DNA of 64,000 nt, taken from contig NZ_JAUOPE010000001.1 of the NCBI RefSeq assembly GCF_030546755.1, forward strand, positions 248,001-312,000, read 5' to 3'. The notes under the pieces are model-generated. The model saw nothing but the letters and a program-made list of their open reading frames with translations, searched no databases and had not been told where the DNA came from. The DNA comes from Colwellia sp. 1_MG-2023 (GTDB lineage: Bacteria > Pseudomonadota > Gammaproteobacteria > Enterobacterales > Alteromonadaceae). Of the stretch, positions 18,798 to 29,140 are shown one piece after another (the first letter of the stretch is position 1; each line of letters opens with the position of its first letter). The translations under genes were made by a program, and so were the position numbers.

Positions 18798-19322
18798 CTA
18801 GACATTCGACGATGAATTATTTTCTGCTGGTTTATTTGTCACACTTTCATTTGTGGCGGATGCATCAACAGCGGAAACATTTGATTTTTTAGCCATAAAA
18901 CGATCAAACGTTCGGCTTAAATGAGGGGAAAGTGGACGACTAACTTCTAGTGGTTTGTCTAATGTTTTAATTAAACTAATTTGTTGACCACTGACACCTA
19001 ATAATAATTGGTCATCAGCAATTTGAACCACCACTAATTTCTCTTTATGCCCTAACGGTAGGCTTGAAATAACCTGCATGCCAGATACAGATTTATTGGC
19101 AAGATTAAACTTCTTTAATATCCAAGCGCTAACAATAATGACCGCCAAAACCATGAGCAAAGAAGCAATCATACTCATGGCATCTAAATTTGGATTAGCG
19201 TGTTTACCCACTTCAACGGTTTCTTCTTGAGCAAAAATATTTATCGAAGTAACCATCAATAATGAGCACATTAAGTTGATATTAAAACCTTTAATCACAT
19301 TCCCCTTTACAAATAACCGCAT
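18798..19322 (-). CDS. fliO: FliO, FliP-assembly membrane protein
   Basis: FliO assists FliP assembly in the export gate. The protein has a signal-like hydrophobic N-terminus ending in INIFAQ, one transmembrane helix (MIASLLMVLAVIIVSAWILKKF), and a FliO domain (GMQVISSLPLGHKEKLVVVQIADDQLLLGVSGQQISLI). The open frame reaches an ATG at 19385 inside fliN, but that adds a non-signal-like segment overlapping fliN by 41 nt. I choose ATG 19322. A GTG at 19298 behind AAGGGGA is another option. The tail is Ser/Asn-rich and poorly conserved. Confidence 0.88.
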   Translation of the reverse strand: MRLFVKGNVIKGFNINLMCSLLMVTSINIFAQEETVEVGKHANPNLDAMSMIASLLMVLAVIIVSAWILKKFNLANKSVSGMQVISSLPLGHKEKLVVVQIADDQLLLGVSGQQISLIKTLDKPLEVSRPLSPHLSRTFDRFMAKKSNVSAVDASATNESVTNKPAENNSSSNV

Positions 19323-19344
19323 AAGATAATTGGATAAATCACAT

Positions 19345-19734
19345 CTATTTAAGCTTTTTAATTCGCTCAATTTGGCTAATAACATCCGTTAACCGAATAC
19401 CAAATTTATCATTCACTACAACCACTTCACCATGAGCGATTAACGTACCATTAACCATGACGTCTAATGCTTCACCCGCGACTCGATCTAACTCAACCAC
19501 AGAGCCTTGATTTAATTGTAATAAATTACGAATGCTAATATGACTTCTACCTACTTCCATCGAAATAGTAACAGGAATATCGAGTATCGCATCTAATTTA
19601 CGTTTCTCGTCGCCGGTAATAGGAACATCTTCGTCCTGAAGTTCATCCAGTTCAACTGGCTCAGCTTCAGCATCGGCTTGTTCATCCATCGCTTCATCCC
19701 ACATGCTTAGATCTTCGTTTTCTTCATCACTCAT
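19345..19734 (-). CDS. fliN: FliN, flagellar motor switch protein
   Basis: FliN forms the lower C-ring with FliM and takes part in CheY-P response and export. The 129-residue protein has an acidic N-terminal half (residues 1-50) and a C-terminal SpoA domain (LDIPVTISMEVGRSHISIRNLLQLNQGSVVEL, then NGTLIAHGEVVVVNDKFGIRLTDV). It begins 14 bp after fliM and is followed closely by fliO. Confidence 0.97.
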   Translation of the reverse strand: MSDEENEDLSMWDEAMDEQADAEAEPVELDELQDEDVPITGDEKRKLDAILDIPVTISMEVGRSHISIRNLLQLNQGSVVELDRVAGEALDVMVNGTLIAHGEVVVVNDKFGIRLTDVISQIERIKKLK

Positions 19735-19748
19735 GCTTTTGCCTCTTT

Positions 19749-20816
19749 CTAATACTCTAAATCATCTTCTAACAGATGTAATTCGGCGTCACTGTCTAAT
19801 CGTTTACCACCTTTCGTTAAGATAGTAAGTTCATTTTTAACCGACTCAGGACGTTTAATTTTTTCTTTGATTTGTAATGCAACATTGTCACGGCTTCTGC
19901 CAAGTTTCGCTCTAAAGCTTGGTAGGTCTTCTATTAAGACAGTAATATGTTCTGGCATTTCAATTGGAATAATATCACCAGCTTCAAGACTCATCACTTT
20001 AGTAAGCGGGATATCCACTTCTAAGAATTTTGTTGAAAGTTGAACTGGCACATCTAAAATTTCATCACGTAGCGCTTTAGACCAACGCATATCCGTGTCT
20101 TCTTTATCACTTTGCACACCAGCATCAAGTAATTCACGTATCGGCTCTAACATTGAATATGGCAAAGCCACATGGAAATCACCGCCACCACCATCTAGTT
20201 CAATATGAAATGAGCTGATCACCACCACTTCAGTTGGGCTGACAATATTTGCCATTGAAGGGTTTACCTCAGAATCAAGGTACTCAAAAGAAACGTCCAT
20301 TACAGGCGACCATGCTTCTTTATAGTCCTCAAAAATAAGTTTTAATAACATTTGAATAATACGACGTTCTGTTGGTGTAAATTCACGGCCTTCAATTTTG
20401 GCATGATAACGACCGTCACCACCAAAAAAGTTATCCACTAATATAAACACTAACCGAGCTTCCATCGTGATAAGACCTGTGCCTTTTAGCGGTCTAAATC
20501 GCACCATATTCAAACTGGTAGGTACAAATAAGGTGTGAACATATTCACCGAATTTGATCATTTGAATACCATTGATAGAAACTTCTGCCGTTCTGCGCAT
20601 CATATTAAATAAACTAATTCGCATATGACGAGCAAAACGCTCATTAACCATTTCAAGCGTAGGCATTCGACCGCGCACAATACGATCTTGTGAAGAAAAG
20701 TCATAGTCACTGGTACCTTGCTCTTCAGCAAAGTCCTCTACTACTTCTTCTTCTTCAACTTCATCAACACCATGTAAAAGCGCGTCAATTTCGTCTTGCG
20801 ATAATAAGTCACTCAC
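19749..20816 (-). CDS. fliM: FliM, flagellar motor switch protein
   Basis: FliM is the main CheY-P receiver of the C-ring. The N-terminal CheY-binding peptide is clear (MSDLLSQDEIDALLHGVD). An acidic linker, the CheC-like middle domain (with the GGDGR segment around residue 135), and the C-terminal SpoA domain (LEVDIPLTKVMSLEAGDIIPIEM) follow. Length 355 is typical. It is preceded by fliL and followed by fliN as in other polar flagellar clusters. Confidence 0.97.
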   Translation of the reverse strand: MSDLLSQDEIDALLHGVDEVEEEEVVEDFAEEQGTSDYDFSSQDRIVRGRMPTLEMVNERFARHMRISLFNMMRRTAEVSINGIQMIKFGEYVHTLFVPTSLNMVRFRPLKGTGLITMEARLVFILVDNFFGGDGRYHAKIEGREFTPTERRIIQMLLKLIFEDYKEAWSPVMDVSFEYLDSEVNPSMANIVSPTEVVVISSFHIELDGGGGDFHVALPYSMLEPIRELLDAGVQSDKEDTDMRWSKALRDEILDVPVQLSTKFLEVDIPLTKVMSLEAGDIIPIEMPEHITVLIEDLPSFRAKLGRSRDNVALQIKEKIKRPESVKNELTILTKGGKRLDSDAELHLLEDDLEY

Positions 20817-20891
20817 TTGATAGTCTCTTTATTAGCTCATATAAAACGATTAAGCACTTGTTACGTGCCGTTACTCAATAGGATTTTTGCA

Positions 20892-21446
20892 CTACTGCAT
20901 TACAAAACCAGTAAATAATACTTTTTCAACAATGTTGCTTCCCGCAACGTCCGTCATAATTTTGTGCACTTCAGCTAAAGACTTTTGTTTTAACGATGTT
21001 TTACCAGCACTTGTCGCTAAATCATCAGCATTTGATTGAGAAAATACAGCCAATAAAGTACTTTCAATTAATGGCACATGTTTTTTCGCGGCTTCCTCAT
21101 TATCAGCGCCGCGCACTAACAATTGCACTCTAATTTCAACAAATCTGTCTCGTGCCGCGCCGGGAACATTAAACCTAAAAGGTCTTGGCATTGGCACATA
21201 CAAAGCAGTACCGGCACTCGCACCTGTTGTCGGCGCTGCACTACTGCCATCCGCTGATGCTTCAGCGCCACCAGAGTTGAGTGCTGCGTCTAATTCAGCT
21301 TGACTCACTTCAGGCTCACCACCTAAAAACATAAAGGCTCCGCCGCCAATGGCTAAAATAGCAACGACGGCACCAATAATAATTATTTTTTTCTTTTTGC
21401 CAGAATTGTCTAATTCTAAATCTTTTTCTTTTGCTTCATCTGCCAT
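20892..21446 (-). CDS. fliL: FliL, flagellar basal body-associated protein
   Basis: FliL is an inner-membrane protein around the stators that supports torque. It has a short cytoplasmic Lys-rich segment, one transmembrane helix (KIIIIGAVVAILAIGGGAFMFLGG), a Ser/Ala/Gly-rich linker, and the periplasmic FliL domain (FRFNVPGAARDRFVEIRVQLLVRG; VEKVLFTGFVMQ at the end). The frame opens at TTG 21452, but AAGGA lies 6-7 nt before the ATG at 21446, so that start is chosen. Confidence 0.95.
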   Translation of the reverse strand: MADEAKEKDLELDNSGKKKKIIIIGAVVAILAIGGGAFMFLGGEPEVSQAELDAALNSGGAEASADGSSAAPTTGASAGTALYVPMPRPFRFNVPGAARDRFVEIRVQLLVRGADNEEAAKKHVPLIESTLLAVFSQSNADDLATSAGKTSLKQKSLAEVHKIMTDVAGSNIVEKVLFTGFVMQ

Positions 21447-21524
21447 GAACAATCCTTAACGTTTTAACAGTTTATATACTCAACTATATCCTTGATTAAG
21501 CTAAGTGAAAACGCTTTTCTGTAA

Positions 21525-23474
21525 TTATGCATAGTAATCTACGCCACTTGCTGAAGCTTTATACAAATTAGCCCCAGATAAGACTATTTGATCATTCTCC
21601 GACTCTTGACTGTCAAGTCCATGCTGGCTGTTTTGTTGAGCAGCATCGCCGCCTTCATCTGCTTGTTGGTTTCGTTGCTCAATATTCGCATCGCCTACAT
21701 CAACACCACTTTGCGCTAACATATCTTTAAGTTTATCAATATTTTGTTCTAAAGCTTCTTTAGCTTGTTGATTTTGTACAACAAAATTTACCGCTGCTTG
21801 CTCATTTTGCAAGTTTAATTTCACGTGCATACTGCCAAGTTCAGGTGGATCGAGTCTGATCTCAAATTGTTTAATCTTTTGATTAATCATCACCATTACT
21901 TTTTCTTTTACAGCATCAACAAAATCTTTCCGGTTAATTGAAATCGTTTCTGCTTGAATATTGATCGCAGTTTTAGCCGATTGAACAGAAATAGAATCAG
22001 CCGCCGCTTTTACAAGGTTACTTTGTATGGCTTGCTCTTCGGCATAATTCAAGCTTTGTTGATTTAATACCTGATGACTTGCTGCTTCAGAAACTGTTGT
22101 TTGCAAAGCGCTTTTTTCTGTGGCATTTATCACTAATTTTTCACTAAACTCAATCTCTTGCTCAGTATTAGCCGATACTTTTTGATGCTCTTTGAGTAAG
22201 TCAGCTTCACCTTTACCTAAATTTTGCTCTTGATTTTGTTGGCCTTGTTGCTGACCTTGTGAATAATTTAATTGAGAATTATCTGATGATAAACGGCTAT
22301 TAACGGTGGCTTGATGGATAACCCGTTCTGTAGATTGTTCATTTTTAGCGGTATTTTTTATTTCTTCAGCACTCATTTCCACGACTTTCGGATCAATGGC
22401 GCTCATTGTTTGTGTCTGTTTTTTCGCTATTTCAGCGCTTTCAGCATTTAATTTTATCGATTGGGTGTTTTCTTTCGACAAGCTAGCTAAGATCGAGTTT
22501 TTATCTGTTGGTGAATCAATATCTGTTTCATTTGTCAGGTTTTCTTCATCAACAATACCAACAAGATTGTTTGTCACAGTCGACGATGAAACCGCAACAT
22601 GTGTCTCTTTGGCTTTTAATTTTTCATCAACAGTAATTTCAATAGCGTCTGAATCAAGTGGTTTATCAACTAAAATAGCTGCTTTCACTGATTTCGCCGT
22701 AGCGGTTAAATCAGTGATAAGTTTTTCGTTGATATTCCCTTCTGCTGCTAGTGACTTTATCTTTTTAAGCGGATCGTTTATGTCAACGGCTTGTTTAGTG
22801 ACTTCATCATTACCAACCTCAGATTGAGTTGTCGCAATTTTATCACTGTCTTTGACATCTTTAGTTGCTAATTCTGCTGTTTGTTGTGCGATGTTTTCTT
22901 GTGCTTTACTTGATTGTTTAGCAGCTTGGCTATTAATGGCAACCACTTTTTCAGCAAGGATACTTTCTTTATTTTCACCCTTTACTTTGACGTCAACATG
23001 TTCTGTTGACACTTCATCAGAAGCCAAAATAAATGAGAGTAACTTTTGAGCAACATCATCATTAGATGCTAGTTGAACCTTTTCGCTGCTTTCAACTGTA
23101 GACTGATTACTCTCAGTTTCTGCATCACTGTGCTCCTGCTTGCTATTCGCGTTAACAGCGTTATCAGTGTCTTGTGTTTTACCCGCTTCATGCGCAACCG
23201 TAGCATCATTTTCATCTAATAATTCTTTATCAGCATCCGTCTCCGTGTTTTTCATTTCCGGTTTACTTCTGCCGGCCTTTTCATGATGAGATTCAAGCTG
23301 TTCCGCTTTGCCACTGCGCTGCGAACTATTGCCGCTTTCATGATTTTGCTGTTTAGCCATAACATCAGAAAAGCGTGCTGAACTGGCTTCATCATTCGAT
23401 GAGCTTTTTGCTGAAACTGCTGATGTATCAACACTTTTAGCTAAATCAATTGCTAACATATTAACCTGTGACAT
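21525..23474 (-). CDS. fliK: FliK, flagellar hook-length control protein
   Basis: FliK is exported, measures hook length and triggers the FlhB specificity switch. The 649-residue protein has a long low-complexity region rich in Ser, Glu, Lys, Asn and Gln (residues 20-480). The conserved globular C-terminal domain is near 520-600 (IKQFEIRLDPPELGSMHVKLNLQNEQAAVNFVVQNQQAKEAL), which includes the LDPPELG motif and interacts with FlhB. It is longer than E. coli FliK (405), as in related marine bacteria. A sigma-54 element lies at 23537-23552, so fliK probably opens the fliKLMNOPQR-flhB transcript. Confidence 0.93.
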   Translation of the reverse strand: MSQVNMLAIDLAKSVDTSAVSAKSSSNDEASSARFSDVMAKQQNHESGNSSQRSGKAEQLESHHEKAGRSKPEMKNTETDADKELLDENDATVAHEAGKTQDTDNAVNANSKQEHSDAETESNQSTVESSEKVQLASNDDVAQKLLSFILASDEVSTEHVDVKVKGENKESILAEKVVAINSQAAKQSSKAQENIAQQTAELATKDVKDSDKIATTQSEVGNDEVTKQAVDINDPLKKIKSLAAEGNINEKLITDLTATAKSVKAAILVDKPLDSDAIEITVDEKLKAKETHVAVSSSTVTNNLVGIVDEENLTNETDIDSPTDKNSILASLSKENTQSIKLNAESAEIAKKQTQTMSAIDPKVVEMSAEEIKNTAKNEQSTERVIHQATVNSRLSSDNSQLNYSQGQQQGQQNQEQNLGKGEADLLKEHQKVSANTEQEIEFSEKLVINATEKSALQTTVSEAASHQVLNQQSLNYAEEQAIQSNLVKAAADSISVQSAKTAINIQAETISINRKDFVDAVKEKVMVMINQKIKQFEIRLDPPELGSMHVKLNLQNEQAAVNFVVQNQQAKEALEQNIDKLKDMLAQSGVDVGDANIEQRNQQADEGGDAAQQNSQHGLDSQESENDQIVLSGANLYKASASGVDYYA

Positions 23475-23536
23475 AAATCAACCTTTGAAAAGTTATCGGA
23501 AAAATTATTTAATTTTTGTCTGCTCTGGTAGTTTAA

Positions 23537-23552
23537 AGCAAAACTTGTTCCA
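23537..23552 (-). promoter_or_regulatory. Sigma-54 promoter element for fliK
   Basis: Minus-strand sequence TGGAACAAGTTTTGCT matches TGGCAC-N5-TTGCT with one mismatch. It sits in the 94-bp fliJ-fliK gap and predicts a transcript start about 52 nt before the fliK ATG. It implies that the cluster is split into at least two sigma-54 transcripts, fliE..fliJ and fliK onward. Found by eye. Confidence 0.68.
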
Positions 23553-23568
23553 ACTTACTTTCGAACCA

Positions 23569-24009
23569 TTAAGGACGCTTTCTAATAAATTGTTGTAATG
23601 CGATTTCATCAAACATTTGCTGCTCTTGTTTATTCGCTTTCACTTGCATAACTTTTAATTTTTTTGCTTTTAAATGTTCAACCGCTTGTACTTTTTGCCG
23701 TTGAGCTAACCACTGTGTTTTTCTTTGAGCAACTAACGACTTTGCTTGTGCTATAGCAATTTCAACTTGTTCAGCGGCATTATCAAGCTTGGCAACAAAG
23801 GCATGAAAATGTCGATAAGTCGCACTGTCTATACCTTCCATAGAACGTTGGTTTAGGCGTTTCATATATTCCAAACGATAATCACCGACACTCTGCAAAC
23901 GCATTAAGTTATCTTGATAATCATGTTCAGCAAGTTGTAATTGCTGCGCTGCTTTTTTTTCTTTGTCACTTTCAAATTTATACAAAGTATCAAGCTGCTT
24001 CATTGACAT
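23569..24009 (-). CDS. fliJ: FliJ, flagellar export chaperone-escort protein
   Basis: A 146-residue all-helical coiled-coil protein rich in Gln, Lys and Ala, the usual length for FliJ. The N-terminus MKQLDTLYKFESDKEKKAAQQL and the absence of any beta-rich domain fit the family. FliJ resembles the gamma subunit stalk of F-type ATPases; it binds the FliI hexamer and FlhA and escorts export chaperones. It lies 57 bp after fliI. Confidence 0.92.
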   Translation of the reverse strand: MSMKQLDTLYKFESDKEKKAAQQLQLAEHDYQDNLMRLQSVGDYRLEYMKRLNQRSMEGIDSATYRHFHAFVAKLDNAAEQVEIAIAQAKSLVAQRKTQWLAQRQKVQAVEHLKAKKLKVMQVKANKQEQQMFDEIALQQFIRKRP

Positions 24010-24066
24010 AGTTAACCTAACCTTTTTATATCGTTAATAACCGAATGCACAATCCACTATATTGGT

Positions 24067-25434
24067 CTATTGATTCGGTACTTGTTGATTATTTGCATGA
24101 GCTTGTGCTGCAGACAGTATTTCTTGTAACTGCGTTAAACTTTGATCATAAGGGATCACATCAGTCATCTTTTGTTGTAAGAAAAAACGTATTACTGGCA
24201 ATAGTTGAATGGCCTGATCAATACGAGGATCGCTACCTTTACTATAAGCACCAATTGCAATCAAATCTTTATTCTGCTGATAAAGCGAGTACACTTGCTT
24301 TAATTGCTGAGCAAGCTCTTGATGTTCAGGACTAGTGACCATTGGCATAACACGACTAATTGACCCTTCAATATCAACCGCAGGGTAATGTCCTGAATCG
24401 GCTAATTCACGCGATAAAACGATATGTCCGTCTAAAATTGCACGAGCTGCATCCGCGATAGGATCTTGTAGATCATCACCTTCAGTTAACACAGTAAAAA
24501 AAGCCGTTATTGCACCTTGGCCTTCACCACCATTTCCTGCCCGCTCAACTAATTGCGGTAACTTTGAAAAAACTGATGGCGGATAGCCTTTAGTTGCTGG
24601 TGGCTCGCCAACGGCTAATGCAATTTCACGTTGCGCTTGAGCATAACGAGTAATTGAGTCTATCAAAAGTAAAACATTGAGCCCTTGATCACGAAAATAT
24701 TCACTAATTTGTACGGCTGTTTCACAACCTTTTAGGCGCATTAGCGGTGAGTTATCCGCAGGGGCAGCAACAACGACAGAGCGTGATCGGCCCTCTTCAC
24801 CTAAAATTTCTTCAATGAACTCTTTCACTTCTCGGCCACGTTCTCCAACTAGTCCAACAACAATCACATCGGCCGTTGTTCCGCGCGTCATCATGCCAAG
24901 TAAAACACTTTTACCAACCCCAGAGCCTGCAAACAATCCCATACGTTGACCTTGGCCAACGGTAATAAAACTATTGATTGCTCTTACGCCAACATCGAGT
25001 GGCTCTGTTATCGCTCGACGAGAAAGCGGGTTAATCGGTGCATTGCTTTGTTGATAATTATCAGCGGCTTTAATAGGCCCTTTACCATCTAGTGGCTTAC
25101 CAACGCCGTCGATGACTCGACCTAATAAATCCATGGATAAAGGTAAACGAGTTTTCTTAGATAAAGGCACAACCCTAGCCCCAGGTAAAACACCTTGAAG
25201 ACTTTGCTCGGGCATTAAATAGGTAATGTCATTAGCAAAACCAACAATTTCTGCGATTAAATCACCTTGGGCAGTTTCTACTAAACATTGACTACCAACA
25301 GCCGCTTTAACACCGACAGCTTCAAGCGTTAATCCAACAACACGAACTAATCGCCCTGCCACTGATACTTTATGCGGATGGATAAATTTCTGGCTATTTT
25401 CTAGCCGTTGATTGAGCCGTTGAACATCTATCAT
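24067..25434 (-). CDS. fliI: FliI, flagellar export ATPase
   Basis: FliI is the F1-beta-like ATPase that assists protein export at the flagellar base. The 455 residues contain Walker [16 protein letters not shown] (about 165-180), [13 protein letters not shown], Walker [37 protein letters not shown], and the C-terminal helical domain. It lies directly after fliH (29 bp) and before fliJ, forming the FliHIJ module. Confidence 0.97.
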   Translation of the reverse strand: MIDVQRLNQRLENSQKFIHPHKVSVAGRLVRVVGLTLEAVGVKAAVGSQCLVETAQGDLIAEIVGFANDITYLMPEQSLQGVLPGARVVPLSKKTRLPLSMDLLGRVIDGVGKPLDGKGPIKAADNYQQSNAPINPLSRRAITEPLDVGVRAINSFITVGQGQRMGLFAGSGVGKSVLLGMMTRGTTADVIVVGLVGERGREVKEFIEEILGEEGRSRSVVVAAPADNSPLMRLKGCETAVQISEYFRDQGLNVLLLIDSITRYAQAQREIALAVGEPPATKGYPPSVFSKLPQLVERAGNGGEGQGAITAFFTVLTEGDDLQDPIADAARAILDGHIVLSRELADSGHYPAVDIEGSISRVMPMVTSPEHQELAQQLKQVYSLYQQNKDLIAIGAYSKGSDPRIDQAIQLLPVIRFFLQQKMTDVIPYDQSLTQLQEILSAAQAHANNQQVPNQ

Positions 25435-25463
25435 GAATAGTTTTTTGACACTTTAAGGCTAAT

Positions 25464-26261
25464 TTACTGATGTAATGCTTCTTGCAAAAACGATTCCAAT
25501 ACTTCTTTTATGCGAGATTTAATCGACAGGTCAATATTTGAGGTGCTGTTTTCTATTTGACAACTGCCTTGAGATAATTGTGGCGCCGCCACTAAACGCC
25601 AACCTTGTTTCTCAATATGTTCAGGGGTAAATTCTTGTTCAATAAGGGTTATATCATCTGGATGAAGTAGTATTTGTGTTTGCGCATCTTGACTCGGTAA
25701 TGCTTTCATACCTTCTCCAAGCGCAGATAAAATAATAGCAGGATTAGTTTTAGCTTCTTGTAATGTTATCGCTTCAGTAAGCTGTACCACTAACTGTAGT
25801 AATTGTTGTTCGACATTTTTTTCTACAACCGTTAATGGTTGATGTAGTTGTTCAGTCAATAACGACCATTTCTCAGTCAATGCTTTAATTACAGCTTGGC
25901 CCTCTTCTAAACCATTAGCCATACCTTCTTCATGACCTTGAGTTAAGCCTTCTTCATGACCCGATTTTTTTCCTTCATCAAAGCCGGTTGAGAAGCCTTC
26001 TTCTTTACCTTGATTAAAGCCTTCTTCATAGGCTGCTTGTCTAATTTCTTCAATTTCTTCAGCCGTTAGTGGCTGTATTTCTTCTTCAGTTTCTTCTGGT
26101 GGTTCATAACGCCATGCCGGCTTTTTTCCTAAAGCATTGGTTTTGATCGACGATTCATCGATTTCTACTTCAACAGACGGCAGTGGCCAAACATCAAGAT
26201 CATCACCACCTTCTACTTTTAGCAGTTCATCAGCACTTTGGTTATTAGAAAAATTTTTCAT
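25464..26261 (-). CDS. fliH: FliH, regulator of the flagellar export ATPase
   Basis: FliH dimerises, binds FliI and tethers it to the C-ring through FliN. The N-terminal 60 residues are acidic. A glycine-repeat helix region (about 75-125) follows, with repeated E-E-G-x-x-x-G units such as EEGFNQGKEEGFSTGFDEG and GHEEGLTQGHEEGMANGLEEG. The C-terminal FliI-binding domain (about 140-265) completes the protein. The GxxxG-type repeats are the hallmark of this family. It lies between fliG and fliI. Confidence 0.95.
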   Translation of the reverse strand: MKNFSNNQSADELLKVEGGDDLDVWPLPSVEVEIDESSIKTNALGKKPAWRYEPPEETEEEIQPLTAEEIEEIRQAAYEEGFNQGKEEGFSTGFDEGKKSGHEEGLTQGHEEGMANGLEEGQAVIKALTEKWSLLTEQLHQPLTVVEKNVEQQLLQLVVQLTEAITLQEAKTNPAIILSALGEGMKALPSQDAQTQILLHPDDITLIEQEFTPEHIEKQGWRLVAAPQLSQGSCQIENSTSNIDLSIKSRIKEVLESFLQEALHQ

Positions 26262-26276
26262 TAATTATTTAACTAC

Positions 26277-27326
26277 CTATAAGAATTCATCACCGCCGCC
26301 AGCACCGCCTAGCATAATTTCACCTGCGTCAGATAATCGACGTGCTACCGATAAAATTTCTTTCTGTGCCGCTTCAACTTCACTAATACGCACAGGTCCC
26401 ATAGCTTCTAAATCATCCGCCATCATTTCAGCAGCACGTTTAGACATATTCGACATAATCTTATCTTTCAAGGCATCGTCAGCACCTTTAATTGCTTTCA
26501 TTAACGCATCTTGTTGAACATCACGTAAGATAGCTTGAATTCCACGGTCATCAACATCTGCAAGGTTTTCAAAGACAAACATTAAGTCTTGAATTTGTTG
26601 ACTCATTTCTTCGTCATGCTCGCGAATAGAATCCATTAACATACCTTCAACATTGGTATCTAAGTAGTTCATAATATCTGCAGCAGCTTTTAAGCCACCC
26701 ATTTTCGCAGCTTGTGCACCCGCTTGACCCGCGAATTGTTTCTCCATAATTTCGTTCAATTCTTGTAGTGCAGCCGGTTGTACTTCTTCTAAATTAGCAA
26801 TTCGCATCATTAAATCTAAACGTGTTTTTTCAGCAAATTGACTCATAATTTCCGCTGATTGCTCAGGCTCTAAGTAAGACAACACAATGGTTTGAATTTG
26901 AGGATGCTCATTTCGAATGATATTGGCAACTTGTTTAGAATCCATCCATTTCAAGGAATCTAGACCTTTTGCACCACCACCCATAACAATTTGATCAATT
27001 AAATTACCCGCTTTGTCTTCACCAAGTGCCGCGGTTAATGCTTTACGAACAAAGTCATCGCTATTAAAACCTATGGTACTGAAGTTTTGAATTTCATTGA
27101 TAAAGAGTTTATGTACCGCGGTAATTTTTTCTTGGGTAAAATCTTCCATCGCCGCCATAACAGTACCCACTTGCTGTACTTGTTTAGGCTCAAGATGTTT
27201 TAAGATTTGCGCGGCATCTTCCTCTGAAAGACTCAATAATAAAATTGCAGCCTTTTCAGAGCCTTCTAATTTATCAACATCAAAACCAGCCGGTATTGGT
27301 GCTAATTCTTGGGTTTCATCACTCAT
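26277..27326 (-). CDS. fliG: FliG, flagellar motor switch protein
   Basis: FliG is the torque-generating rotor subunit. The 349 residues contain the N domain that binds FliF (LEGSEKAAILLLSLSEEDAAQILKHLEP), the middle domain with the EHPQ motif (RNEHPQIQTIVLSYLEP), and the C domain with conserved charged residues (DRGIQAILRDVQQDALMKAIKGAD). Its start overlaps the fliF end by 8 nt, which suggests translational coupling between the MS-ring and C-ring proteins. Confidence 0.97.
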   Translation of the reverse strand: MSDETQELAPIPAGFDVDKLEGSEKAAILLLSLSEEDAAQILKHLEPKQVQQVGTVMAAMEDFTQEKITAVHKLFINEIQNFSTIGFNSDDFVRKALTAALGEDKAGNLIDQIVMGGGAKGLDSLKWMDSKQVANIIRNEHPQIQTIVLSYLEPEQSAEIMSQFAEKTRLDLMMRIANLEEVQPAALQELNEIMEKQFAGQAGAQAAKMGGLKAAADIMNYLDTNVEGMLMDSIREHDEEMSQQIQDLMFVFENLADVDDRGIQAILRDVQQDALMKAIKGADDALKDKIMSNMSKRAAEMMADDLEAMGPVRISEVEAAQKEILSVARRLSDAGEIMLGGAGGGDEFL

Positions 27327-29064
27327 CTTCCATCAACCAACTTTTAACTACTTGAGAGGATAATTCAGGCTCATTTGCTACTAAAGCTCGAACTGCTTTT
27401 AATACATCTTCATCACGATGTAAATCAGGTAATTGTAGGCTACCGTCTGGGGCAAATCCAACCGCGCCTGCATCGAAATCTGTTGTTAACATATCCATGG
27501 TTTCATCACCTAAATCAATATGTGAATCAAGTGATTTATCACCATAGTCTGACGGCGTTTGGTCAGGGTAAATTAAACGTTTCAACATAGGACGAACTAC
27601 CGCTAATATCAAAATGATAATAACTAAAGCACCCATGCCTAATTTTAACATTTTAAAGAACCAAGGTTCTTGATAAAACGGAATGACCTCTGGCGCGTCA
27701 ATATCTGCACGAGAGAAAGGTAACGTGACAACTTCTAGCGCATCACCGCGTTGTAAATCAAAGCCAATACTTCCTTGAAGTAAACGTCGAATGTTAGCAA
27801 GTTCTTGTACTGAACGCGGTACTTGCGTTGTAGTCGGTTGAGCATCTTCAACACCTTCTGCTGGAGGTACGGTTGATGTTAAATAATCAAGAGCAACTGA
27901 GACACTAATGCGGCGAATAATACCGGTTTGTTGTTTGGTATAGCTGACCGCTTCATCGAGTTCATAATTTTTTGTCGATTCTAAATGCTTACGACTTGGC
28001 ATCGCTTTTTGTGCATTACCACCCGAAGCATTTTCAGGAATATTTGAGTCAAGTGGCGGCTGATTGGTTAATGCCCCAGGAATGCCACCTAAAACGCCAC
28101 CTAAGGTATTATCTTCAACTTTCATTTCACTGCGCAGCGCAGGTAAATCAGAGTTATAACGTCTTTGGGTTTCTTCGGTGTTGGTAAAGTCCATGGCAAC
28201 GTCAACTTGTGCAGTATAATTACCTAAGCCAACCACTGGGATAAGAATACTGTCAATTTTGTCCATGTATTCTTTTTCACGTTTTTGTTCGATTTCAAAT
28301 TCTTTTCTTGAACGTGAAGACACTGAATCTTGTGAGCCTGAATTTAATAGTCGACCATTTTGGTCTGTCACTGTTACGCGATTAGGATCTAAGCTTTGTA
28401 CTGCAGACGCTACAATATCAACAACTGAGTCAACTTCTTCTTCTGATAATAAACGGCCTTTTCGTAAGGTAAGTACGACAGTCGCCGATGGGTTTTTCTC
28501 ACGTTTTGCAAAAACATTGTCACGTGGTATCGCTAATAACACTCGTGCTCGACTAACTGTTTGTAGCTCTTCAATCGTTCTGGCAAGTTGTTGCTCGCGT
28601 GAATGTTTTAATCTTTCTCGTTCTAGGCGTTGACTGACGCCAAATCCCATATCTTGCATCAAGATATCACTGCCTTCATCAGGCTCGTCAGTAAGGCCTT
28701 CCCGCGCTAATAATAAACGAATATTTTGGTATTCTTCTGCAGGAACAGAGATAGTGTTACTTTCTTGACGGTATTCAACTTCATTAGCATCAAGAAAGTC
28801 CATGGTTTTAATCAGTTGTTCAGTGGGTAATTTGGTTAAGTAACGATATTCCGGTTGATTCGCCCACATGATGACAAATACAGCAATAGCTAAACAAATC
28901 GCTAACGCCATAATGAGGGTTAATTGACGTAAAATATCAACATTGCCCATTGCTGAAGCAAAGCCTGACTTTTGCTCATCAATGCTGTTATCTGCATTAT
29001 CGGCAGCGACTAAATCTGAACCAGAATCAGGTGCTGCTAATGCTGTATTGCTAATATCTGCCAC
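27319..29064 (-). CDS. fliF: FliF, flagellar MS-ring protein
   Basis: FliF forms the MS-ring on which the motor and export gate assemble. Two transmembrane helices (about 50-68 and about 473-492) flank the periplasmic ring-building motifs (RYLTKLPTEQLIKTMDFLDANEVEYR; RLERERLKHSREQQLARTIEELQTVSRARVLLAIP). The cytoplasmic tail ends in ELSSQVVKSWLMEDE, the FliG-binding region. Length 581 is typical. Confidence 0.97.
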   Translation of the reverse strand: MADISNTALAAPDSGSDLVAADNADNSIDEQKSGFASAMGNVDILRQLTLIMALAICLAIAVFVIMWANQPEYRYLTKLPTEQLIKTMDFLDANEVEYRQESNTISVPAEEYQNIRLLLAREGLTDEPDEGSDILMQDMGFGVSQRLERERLKHSREQQLARTIEELQTVSRARVLLAIPRDNVFAKREKNPSATVVLTLRKGRLLSEEEVDSVVDIVASAVQSLDPNRVTVTDQNGRLLNSGSQDSVSSRSRKEFEIEQKREKEYMDKIDSILIPVVGLGNYTAQVDVAMDFTNTEETQRRYNSDLPALRSEMKVEDNTLGGVLGGIPGALTNQPPLDSNIPENASGGNAQKAMPSRKHLESTKNYELDEAVSYTKQQTGIIRRISVSVALDYLTSTVPPAEGVEDAQPTTTQVPRSVQELANIRRLLQGSIGFDLQRGDALEVVTLPFSRADIDAPEVIPFYQEPWFFKMLKLGMGALVIIILILAVVRPMLKRLIYPDQTPSDYGDKSLDSHIDLGDETMDMLTTDFDAGAVGFAPDGSLQLPDLHRDEDVLKAVRALVANEPELSSQVVKSWLMEDE

Positions 29065-29140
29065 TTCACTTCTCCGCTAACTAAAACTGCGTTACTACGT
29101 TGTATTTATTATTTAATATTTTGAAAAATGTCTTAAAACA

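Noticed and set aside
24045-24335. Plus-strand open frame across the end of fliI
   Set aside because: It is antisense to fliI, has no coding signature, and fliI explains the region fully.
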